From: Candidatus Saccharicenans subterraneus
GTDB taxonomy: Bacteria > Acidobacteriota > Aminicenantia > Aminicenantales > Saccharicenantaceae
Length of the DNA: 64,000 nucleotides
NCBI GenBank assembly: GCA_003426165.1
Contig: QUAH01000006.1
Span: 1 to 64,000, forward strand
Direction of reading: 5' to 3'
Position 1 is the first letter of the stretch, and each line of letters begins with the position of its first letter. The position numbers and the translations under genes are program-made. The notes below the pieces were generated by a model. It was not told where the DNA came from. It made no database searches and was given only the letters and a program-made list of their open reading frames with translations. Positions 53,609 to 60,598 of this stretch are shown here, in pieces.

Positions 53609-54577
53609 TTATCGCGAAAATACCAGTTTTTCCCAGAGACGGTCTTCAATGTTACCCCCGCTGATTATGGCCACCAGCTTCTTGCCCCTGAAGAGTTCCG
53701 GGAAGGAGCGGACCCCGGCCAGGGACAGGGCACCCGCCCCCTCGACCTGGTGGTGATGGTTTCGAAAACAGATGATGATGGCCTGGATTATCGCTTCCTC
53801 GCTGACCGGCAGTATCCGGTCCACATATTTTTGAATGAGCTCAAAGGTGACCGAGCCTTCCTCCAGCCCCCCGGCCACGGCCTCGGCGATGGTTGGCTTT
53901 TCTGGAAAACTGTTGTCCAGCCGGCCGAGCTCCAGGGAATGTTTGACGAAGGCTGAGTGTTCGGGTTCAACGCCGGTAATCTTTATGGCCGGATTTTTCT
54001 CTTTCAGGTAGCAGGCTATTCCGGCTATCAGGCCTCCCCCGCCCACCGGCACCACCACTTCTTCCACCTCGGGCCAGTCCTCCCATATTTCCAGTCCACA
54101 GGTCCCCTGGCCGGCAATGACCTGCTCGTCGTTGTACGGCGACACAAATATCCGGCCACTGCGCCCAGCCTCCTCCCTGGCCAGCCTTTCTGCCTGTTCG
54201 CAGGGGCCATCTACTATCCTGAAGGAAACGCCATAATCCTCCAGGTTCTTTTTCTTAAAATCCGAGATGGTGCGGGGAACGAAAAGCTCAAGCGACAGTC
54301 CTTCTTTCTGGCAGACCTCGGCCGTGGCCAGGCCGTGGTTCCCGGTGGAGGCGGCCACCACTCCTCGCCGGCGGGCCTCCTCCAGGTTGGCCAGAATCTT
54401 GTTGCTGGCTCCGCGAATCTTAAAGGAACCGGTCGGCTGAACATCCTCCCATTTCAAGAACACCCGGCCCTGGAGGCGGGCCGAAAGCTCCAGGGATTCA
54501 GTCATTGGGGTCCGCTGCGCATAACGTCGGATGCGGAGGCTGGCCATCTCGACCTGGTTTTTGAGCCGGTTATTCAT
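53609..54577 (-). CDS. PLP-dependent threonine/serine dehydratase family enzyme
   Basis: 322 residues of the fold-type II PLP family. The Schiff-base lysine is Lys53 in PTGSFKIRGA, the substrate loop is STGNHGLA, and the glycine-rich phosphate loop is PVGGGGLIAG. There is no C-terminal ACT domain, so it is like catabolic threonine or serine dehydratases (TdcB) or EutB of ectoine use, not biosynthetic IlvA. It is the first gene of a probable three-gene unit with the binding lipoprotein and the penicillin acylase. Confidence 0.9.
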   Translation of the reverse strand: MNNRLKNQVEMASLRIRRYAQRTPMTESLELSARLQGRVFLKWEDVQPTGSFKIRGASNKILANLEEARRRGVVAASTGNHGLATAEVCQKEGLSLELFVPRTISDFKKKNLEDYGVSFRIVDGPCEQAERLAREEAGRSGRIFVSPYNDEQVIAGQGTCGLEIWEDWPEVEEVVVPVGGGGLIAGIACYLKEKNPAIKITGVEPEHSAFVKHSLELGRLDNSFPEKPTIAEAVAGGLEEGSVTFELIQKYVDRILPVSEEAIIQAIIICFRNHHHQVEGAGALSLAGVRSFPELFRGKKLVAIISGGNIEDRLWEKLVFSR

Positions 54578-54705
54578 CTCATTCAGCGAGTAATTATACT
54601 GCCCTTCCCTTATAACATACGATTAAAATTTGACTCAAGTTTTATCTTCGCTTATAGTTTTAGCCTGAAAATAAACTGAGCTCGAAAAGACAGGACTTAT
54701 CTAAA

Positions 54706-55275
54706 ATGAAAAGCAACAAAAAGTCGGATGAGCCGGAGAGAAAACCGGGTTCCTTCCGTGGTTATGTGCAGGTGTATACCGGCGAGGGCAAGGGCAAGAC
54801 CACGGCTGCCCTGGGACTGGCCCTGAGGGCAGCCGGTCACGGTTTCAGGACCTACTTCGGGCAGTTTCTCAAAGGCCAGCCCAGCGGGGAAATCCTGGCC
54901 GCCAGGAAGCTTTCTCCCCTCATTACCATAGAACAATTCGGCCGGAAAAAATTCCTGAAAGTAACCGAAGATTTTGAAGAAGAAGACTACCGGCTGGCCG
55001 AAGCCGGGCTGAAAAAATGCCTGAAAGCCATGCTCTCGGGCGAATACCTGATCGTTGTCCTGGACGAGGTCAACGTGGCCATCAATCTCGGGCTGTTGCC
55101 TGAAAAGAAAGTGCTGGAATTCCTGGACCGGAAACCGGAAGAGGTGGAGGTTGTCCTGACCGGACGCTATGCCCCCGAGTCCATACTGGCCCGGGCCGAC
55201 CTGGTCACCGAGATGGTCTGCAGGAAGCACTATTACGATAAAGGGGTAAGAGCCAGAAAAGGCGTGGAGAAATAG
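54706..55275 (+). CDS. cobO: Cob(I)yrinic acid a,c-diamide adenosyltransferase
   Basis: 189 residues. The P-loop YTGEGKGKTTAALGLALRAAGHG spans residues 24-46, followed by FGQFLKGQPSGEI and the Walker B-like LIVVLDEVNVAINLGLLP, then VVLTGRYAPE. This is the CobO/BtuR (CobA-type) adenosyltransferase that adds the adenosyl group to cobalamin precursors or salvaged corrinoids. It has no other cobalamin gene beside it, so corrinoid salvage is likely. AGGA lies before the ATG. Confidence 0.94.
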   Translation: MKSNKKSDEPERKPGSFRGYVQVYTGEGKGKTTAALGLALRAAGHGFRTYFGQFLKGQPSGEILAARKLSPLITIEQFGRKKFLKVTEDFEEEDYRLAEAGLKKCLKAMLSGEYLIVVLDEVNVAINLGLLPEKKVLEFLDRKPEEVEVVLTGRYAPESILARADLVTEMVCRKHYYDKGVRARKGVEK

Positions 55276-55477
55276 CAGGGCGCCGCATAAAGTCCATCCC
55301 CAAACCGGGCCTGTTACCATAATTAATAAATGAGCAGGCCGGGAGACTAATTCATTTCGGGCCAGGTGAAACAACTATTTGAAATTATCCTTTGGACTGG
55401 CTGCCACAGGCTCCCGGCTTTCATATTTATCAAATTTTGGCTACGATATTGGTTGATTAAATTAACAGGAAAACATC

Positions 55478-55855
55478 ATGATTGAGTTGAGCCGGGAAAG
55501 ATTCCAGGAGCTGGTGGAAGAAGCCCTCAAGAGCATCCCCCGCCGCTATGCCCGGCAGATAAAGAACGTGGCCGTGCTGGTGGAAGATTTTCCTCCACCC
55601 GGGCAAAACCTCCTGGGACTGTATCACGGAGTTCCCCTGAAGCACCGCGGTTCTTATTACGGGAATGTCCCGCCCGATGTCATCGTCCTGTATAAAATTC
55701 CGATAGAAAGCCTCTGCCAGGATGAAGACCAGGTCCGGGAAAAAATCGAAGAAGTCCTGTTGCACGAGGTCGGGCATTACTTCGGGATGGACGAAAGGAC
55801 GCTGCGGGAAATCGAAAACCAAAGATTCCGTAGAAAAAGAGATAAGATCAGTTAA
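55478..55855 (+). CDS. Small zincin metallopeptidase-like protein
   Basis: 125 residues. The zincin motif HEVGHYFGMD gives zinc ligands His96 and His100, the catalytic Glu97 and a third ligand Asp105. The rest forms the short sheet of the metallopeptidase-like (DUF1025) family: LLGLYHGVPLKHRG and PPDVIVLYKIPIE. No signal peptide. Homologues are small cytoplasmic proteins with unproven peptidase activity. AGGAAAACATC precedes the ATG. It lies 25 bp upstream of the DapA-family gene and is probably co-transcribed. Confidence 0.88.
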   Translation: MIELSRERFQELVEEALKSIPRRYARQIKNVAVLVEDFPPPGQNLLGLYHGVPLKHRGSYYGNVPPDVIVLYKIPIESLCQDEDQVREKIEEVLLHEVGHYFGMDERTLREIENQRFRRKRDKIS

Positions 55856-55880
55856 AAAATGAGGACGGAGGAGAAAGTAA

Positions 55881-56771
55881 ATGGATAAAAGGCTCAGAGG
55901 AATTTTCGCCGCCCTGACCACGCCCTTTGCCGAAGGCCAGATATCGGTCGAAAAATTCAGGGAAAACATCGGGAAATTTAACAGAACGGGACTGGCCGGC
56001 TACGTGGTCATGGGCTCAACCGGAGAGGCCCCCTTTGTTGATGACGAAGAATCAGAAATCCTGGTCAGAGAAGCCAGAAAAGCAGCGGGCAACGACAGGG
56101 TCATCATCGCCGGGACTGCCAGGGACTCGGCCGAATGGACGGTGAAGGTGACCAACAGGCTGGCCGGGGCCGGAGCTCAGTATGCACTCATCAAGCCGCC
56201 TTCTTATTATAAGAGCCGAATGAACTACGAAGCCCTTAAAGCTTACTACTCTGAAGTTGCCGACAGGGCCGAGATTCCGGTGATCCTCTACAACATTCCC
56301 CAGAATACTCAAATCTGGCTACCACTGGAACTGGTGGTTGAGTTATCGAAGCACGAGAATATCATCGGGCTGAAGGAAAGCGGCGGCAACCTGGCCTACC
56401 TGGGTGAGGTGGTCCGCCGGGTATCGTCCAACTTCCATTACTTTACCGGTTCGGGCAGCATCCTTTACTCAGCCCTGGACATGGGAGCCTGCGGGGCCAT
56501 CCTGGCCCTGGCCAACGTGGCTCCCGAGTTATGCGTGAAGCTTTATGAGCTTTTCACCGCTGGCAAAAAAGATGAAGCCCGGGAGCTTCAGTACAGGTTG
56601 ATTCCCCTGAACCGGGCCCTTACCGAAACCCATGGAATTCCGGCAGTCAAGTATGCCCTGGACCGGCGCGGGTATTACGGCGGCCCCTGCCGCCCTCCCC
56701 TGCTCTCTCTCGAGGCCGGGGCCCGTGCTGAGATAGAAAACTATTTACGAGAATTAGACCTGATTAATTAA
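55881..56771 (+). CDS. DapA/NAL-family lyase (dihydrodipicolinate synthase-like)
   Basis: 296 residues forming a complete TIM barrel. The pyruvate-binding GSTGE at 45-49 (usually GTTGE), the catalytic Tyr137 in ILYNIP and the Schiff-base Lys165 in IIGLKESGGN are present. DapA itself condenses pyruvate with aspartate semialdehyde for lysine; this family also includes N-acetylneuraminate lyases and 2-keto-3-deoxy sugar acid aldolases. No dap gene is adjacent, so the name is kept open. GGAGGAG lies before the ATG. Confidence 0.88.
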   Translation: MDKRLRGIFAALTTPFAEGQISVEKFRENIGKFNRTGLAGYVVMGSTGEAPFVDDEESEILVREARKAAGNDRVIIAGTARDSAEWTVKVTNRLAGAGAQYALIKPPSYYKSRMNYEALKAYYSEVADRAEIPVILYNIPQNTQIWLPLELVVELSKHENIIGLKESGGNLAYLGEVVRRVSSNFHYFTGSGSILYSALDMGACGAILALANVAPELCVKLYELFTAGKKDEARELQYRLIPLNRALTETHGIPAVKYALDRRGYYGGPCRPPLLSLEAGARAEIENYLRELDLIN

Positions 56772-56773
56772 AA

Positions 56774-57799
56774 TTACAAACTGGACCTGACCCGGTAAAT
56801 CCGGCAGCCCTCGTCCTCTGAAAAATAGACGAGATACCTCCCATCGAGCCAGAAGCGGCAAGTCCGTGGGTCAAGATTTAAAGGAATCAGCCAGGAGGAA
56901 CGAAGCTGACCATCAAACCCGAAGCAATCAAGCCGCGGCTGCCCCTTCTTAAAATAGTTGCCGACAGCAGCCAGCCCGTCCGGCAAGCTGAATATATCGC
57001 CGATGGCATAAGCTCTGAATTCTTTATTAACGCTACTAAATACTGAGTTGCCAAATTCAGGCTCGGGGGCCTCAAACTTCCAGGTATCCGTTTCCCGTCC
57101 TTCCAGGTCAAAAAAGCGAATAGAATAGGAGCTGCCGGCCGCGGCCGCCAGCCGGTCTCCAAGGAAGGCAAACGCAGGCGCGGACAGGGTAACGAGACCT
57201 CCGCCGGCAATTTCTCTGCCGTCCAGAGAAAAAGCCTTTGTTCTCATGACAACCAGGGGCATCTTGAACAGACTGACCGGCTCCTTCCCCTCCTGCCACC
57301 TGATCACTTCATTCTCAAATTGGCCAACCTCTGACACACTCCGGCAAACCAGGAAGAAAATCTGGCCAGAACGGCCGAGCAATTTTAGAGCGGTAAAAGG
57401 CAGTTTCCAGAGTTGCCTCATCCCACCCTCGAAACCATATTGCATAAGTCGACTGCGAGCATCCAGTATCCAGAAGCCATCATCATCGACCAGGAGATCG
57501 CGCACCTGCTGGTATTCTCCGGGGCCGTCACCGAAAGAACCGATTGTTCTGACCTGCCGCCCGTCGAGCGACATGACCACCAGGCGTCTCAGCCTGGCAT
57601 CGAAGAAGACAAATTCATCTTTTTTGCTTATCTTTCCAAGGCTGGGCAAGGCCACATCCATTCTTTCTGATAGATCCAGCACCAGCTCCAGCTTTAGTTC
57701 TTTCAGGGAATTGATATCTGGCAAATGCCGGGGTTGCATAGCGGCCAACCAAAAGAAAGAAGAGAAAATTGCAAGAATTGTCAGAACCTTTATTTTCAT
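56774..57799 (-). CDS. Exported six-bladed beta-propeller protein
   Basis: 341 residues from ATG 57799, 5 bases after AGAGGGG; the ATG at 57802 is nearly equivalent and a longer frame to 57871 overlaps the transporter gene. A signal peptide (LTILAIFSSFFWLAAMQ) is followed by repeated beta blades with aromatic-rich turns: FDARLRRLVVMSLDGRQVRTIGSFGDGPGEYQ, then FWILDARSRLMQYGFEG. The GDGPGEYQ turn is typical of the 6-bladed (BF3352/NHL-like) propeller family. Role unknown; a periplasmic binding or scaffold protein is likely. It follows the ABC permease gene and is probably co-transcribed. Confidence 0.82.
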   Translation of the reverse strand: MKIKVLTILAIFSSFFWLAAMQPRHLPDINSLKELKLELVLDLSERMDVALPSLGKISKKDEFVFFDARLRRLVVMSLDGRQVRTIGSFGDGPGEYQQVRDLLVDDDGFWILDARSRLMQYGFEGGMRQLWKLPFTALKLLGRSGQIFFLVCRSVSEVGQFENEVIRWQEGKEPVSLFKMPLVVMRTKAFSLDGREIAGGGLVTLSAPAFAFLGDRLAAAAGSSYSIRFFDLEGRETDTWKFEAPEPEFGNSVFSSVNKEFRAYAIGDIFSLPDGLAAVGNYFKKGQPRLDCFGFDGQLRSSWLIPLNLDPRTCRFWLDGRYLVYFSEDEGCRIYRVRSSL

Positions 57800-57860
57800 C
57801 ATAACCCCTCTTAGATAAATTATATTCAGCCTGACCAACCGGGTCAAAAGCACCTGGTTT

Positions 57861-59591
57861 TCAGGTGGCATGAAAGAGTTCGACGGGTGAGATGTCAGGC
57901 GAATCTTCGTAAATGATCCTGTTGTTAGGATAGAAATAGCGCTGGTGGTAAAAGCTCAGGGCGGCCAAGGTCATTATTAAAGCCAGGTAAAGGAAAACCA
58001 GTCGCCAGGGCCTGTTCAGAAAGATTGGTTCTATCGCCCGAGGTATCGAAACATAAGCGACAAAAGAGAACACATACACCAACCAGAGGTAATGCACCTT
58101 GCTTTTCCCCGGAACGTAGGAACAGGCAAAAGGAAATTTCCGGTGCTGGAAAAACAGAACCTCCAGCAACAAGATGGCAAAAACCAGGCAATACAGTCCA
58201 TGAATCCCGGCCATCCTCCAGCCCCAGAGGAAGGAGTAAAAAGCAAAAATGGCCAGATATAATGGAAGAATAAGAAGGATGAACACACTTTTTCTGAGGG
58301 CCGAAAAATACGGCCACCTTTCTTTTGCCTCACTTATGATGAAGGCCCAGCTGGCCGGCTGATCCACCGGCAGACTGCTGGCCTCCCTGACACCCACCAG
58401 AAGAAAGAAGGTCAGAACCAGAGGCAGCGAAAGCATGCTCCCTGAATGATACTTCCAGAAGTATTTTCCGGTCGACACCAGCATAATCAGGCTGATTCCA
58501 AGTCCCAGTCCAAGATAAGACATAATTCTGTGGCGATGCATCCGGCTCCGGGTCAGGACGCTGTGGTAGAACCAGAACATAGCTCTCTGCACACTGTTTC
58601 TGAGAATGGTGAAGTTGAAGATGGGTTCGATAATTCCTCGCAGCCAGGATGGCCGAAAATGCCTGGCCCCTTCGGGCGAAACTTTCTTAAGGTATCGGCC
58701 GTAAGAAATCAAGGTAATAAGGAAAAAGGCTACGATCACTGAAGCCAGGGACACCAGGGCCCTGGAAGCCAGGCTCCGGAAAAACGGCTCGCGGTTGCCC
58801 ATGAGCACCTGGTACAGTCCGGTAAACCAGAGCGGCGGGAAGTTCATCATGAAAGAAGTTGGCGTATCCTTGAGGGCCTGAATGTTCTCAAATCTTTGCC
58901 CGATCCACCTGGTGTCCAGAACGAAAAAATAAATTATGAAGATGTGGGCCACGATCAGGCCAAAGCGAATTATCTCCAGCAGCCGCTGGAAAACCCTGCC
59001 TCGAAGCAGGATATTGAACAGGCCCACCAGCAGGGCCATCGAGAAAAATATGAAGCAGCCGGCGGCCAGCATTACCAGCAGATGGACCAGCAGGAGGACG
59101 AACGCGGAAAGCAGGCCATAGGCCCTGGATTCAGAAAGATACATGGCAAAGACCAGCGAAGAAATAGAGTTAATGCCAACCGTGAACAGCCCGATGAACA
59201 TTACCAGGCTGATGAACTTGGCCGAAAAAACGGTAAGCGGCCTAACGGGCAGGGGCATAAGGTTCAGATAATCCCTGCGGTCCAGGAACATCACTTCCCA
59301 TTCAAAAAGAGTGATCAGACCTATTAAGAGCATGATCAGGGTGGTAAACATGGCGGTCTCGGCCCAGGCTGCCCCCCGTTCGGGAAATAGAAGGTAAATA
59401 AACATGAGGGAATCAGCTATGTAAGCGGGGAAAATGGACAGGATGGCGATGATGCCTATGGTCTTCTGCACCATCTGTTCTTCGAAAAAGACCGTTTCGT
59501 TCAGGAAGAGGCGTTTAAAAAAGTGGCGGGTGAGAATAAACGGCGCCCAGCCGTTGAGCTTCTTTTCTTCTGCGTTACTGATAATACTCAT
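57861..59591 (-). CDS. ABC-type exporter membrane subunit
   Basis: 576 residues with about 12 membrane helices and no ATPase motif. It begins with a soluble segment, then helices near 40-65 and 80-105, a large middle loop (LRRSVQRAMFWFYHSVL-like), and ends with helices separated by short loops. The gene directly upstream on the same strand encodes an ABC ATPase, so this is the permease of an ABC-2-type exporter. The substrate is unknown. It is followed by the beta-propeller gene. Confidence 0.8.
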   Translation of the reverse strand: MSIISNAEEKKLNGWAPFILTRHFFKRLFLNETVFFEEQMVQKTIGIIAILSIFPAYIADSLMFIYLLFPERGAAWAETAMFTTLIMLLIGLITLFEWEVMFLDRRDYLNLMPLPVRPLTVFSAKFISLVMFIGLFTVGINSISSLVFAMYLSESRAYGLLSAFVLLLVHLLVMLAAGCFIFFSMALLVGLFNILLRGRVFQRLLEIIRFGLIVAHIFIIYFFVLDTRWIGQRFENIQALKDTPTSFMMNFPPLWFTGLYQVLMGNREPFFRSLASRALVSLASVIVAFFLITLISYGRYLKKVSPEGARHFRPSWLRGIIEPIFNFTILRNSVQRAMFWFYHSVLTRSRMHRHRIMSYLGLGLGISLIMLVSTGKYFWKYHSGSMLSLPLVLTFFLLVGVREASSLPVDQPASWAFIISEAKERWPYFSALRKSVFILLILPLYLAIFAFYSFLWGWRMAGIHGLYCLVFAILLLEVLFFQHRKFPFACSYVPGKSKVHYLWLVYVFSFVAYVSIPRAIEPIFLNRPWRLVFLYLALIMTLAALSFYHQRYFYPNNRIIYEDSPDISPVELFHAT

Positions 59592-59619
59592 AATAGCCTG
59601 TCTTGCGCAGTTAATCCGC

Positions 59620-60396
59620 TCAATCCCGGGAACCCTTTTTCATCAGGGCAACTAGCTCCGAGGACAGGACCTGCGGGTCATCATGCTTCACCAGTTGATT
59701 GAATATATCCTCCAGCGAAGGCAACTTCATCAACTGGCGGAGATTCTCCACCGAGTCGTCAGCCTGCACCCTGCCCTGGTACAGGATAATAACCCGGCTG
59801 GCCACCTTCTCCACGATTTCAAGAATATGAGATGAGTAAATGACCAGCTTGCCTTCGGCCGACAACCGGCGCACCAGCTCCCGGACCACCAGGGCCGTGG
59901 TAACATCAAGCCCGGAGAGTGGTTCGTCCAGAAGCAGGACTTCCGGGTCATGAAGAAGGGCCGCCGAAATCAGCACTTTCTGGACCATGCCCTTGGAAAA
60001 GGAAGCAATCTCCGAATGGACATCACCCGACAGGTCAAAGATTTCCATGAAGCCCATGATCTTTCTCTTGAGAATGGAGTCTTCAAGTCCACGCAGCCTG
60101 CCAACCATCAGCAGGTAATCATAGGCGCTCATATGGGAATAGATGGCCGGTTCTTCCGGCACATATCCAATCCTTTGCTTGAACCAGACCAGATTTTTCC
60201 AGACATTTCGGCCGTTATAGAAAATTTCGCCCTCAGTCGGCTCAAGCAGTCCGGCCAGCATCTTGATGGTGGTGGATTTACCGGCCCCGTTGGGGCCGAG
60301 GTAGCCGACCGACTCCCCCGCCCGCACCGTAAAACTCACTCCGTCCACGGCCTTAAGATATCCATATTTTTTGGTAACCATTTTTAACTCCAGCAT
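59620..60396 (-). CDS. ABC exporter ATPase
   Basis: 258 residues from ATG 60396, preceded by GAGGGCAGG; a longer frame to 60534 adds basic residues with no ribosome-binding site. Walker A GPNGAGKST at 34-42, Q-loop with GYVPEEPAIY, signature FSKGMVQKV (a common ABC-2 variant), Walker B VLLLDEPLSGLD and H-loop SSHIL are present. This CcmA-like ATPase should power the adjacent 12-helix permease at the inner membrane. The gap between them is 28 bp. Confidence 0.92.
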   Translation of the reverse strand: MLELKMVTKKYGYLKAVDGVSFTVRAGESVGYLGPNGAGKSTTIKMLAGLLEPTEGEIFYNGRNVWKNLVWFKQRIGYVPEEPAIYSHMSAYDYLLMVGRLRGLEDSILKRKIMGFMEIFDLSGDVHSEIASFSKGMVQKVLISAALLHDPEVLLLDEPLSGLDVTTALVVRELVRRLSAEGKLVIYSSHILEIVEKVASRVIILYQGRVQADDSVENLRQLMKLPSLEDIFNQLVKHDDPQVLSSELVALMKKGSRD

Positions 60397-60598
60397 AACC
60401 TGCCCTCGAAGATTCGCATCCTGTTGCCTTATGGCTAATTCTAATGAAAAATGGACCCGCCCAACAAGTCTTTTTATAAAGCGCCAGGCTCGATTAATAA
60501 TACGCCGCCAACGGGTGATTATGTTTACAAACAAAAGAAGGCCACAAGGCTGGCCTTAATAAGAATTCCAGGAAAAACGAGCACGCCCGTCCAGAATC

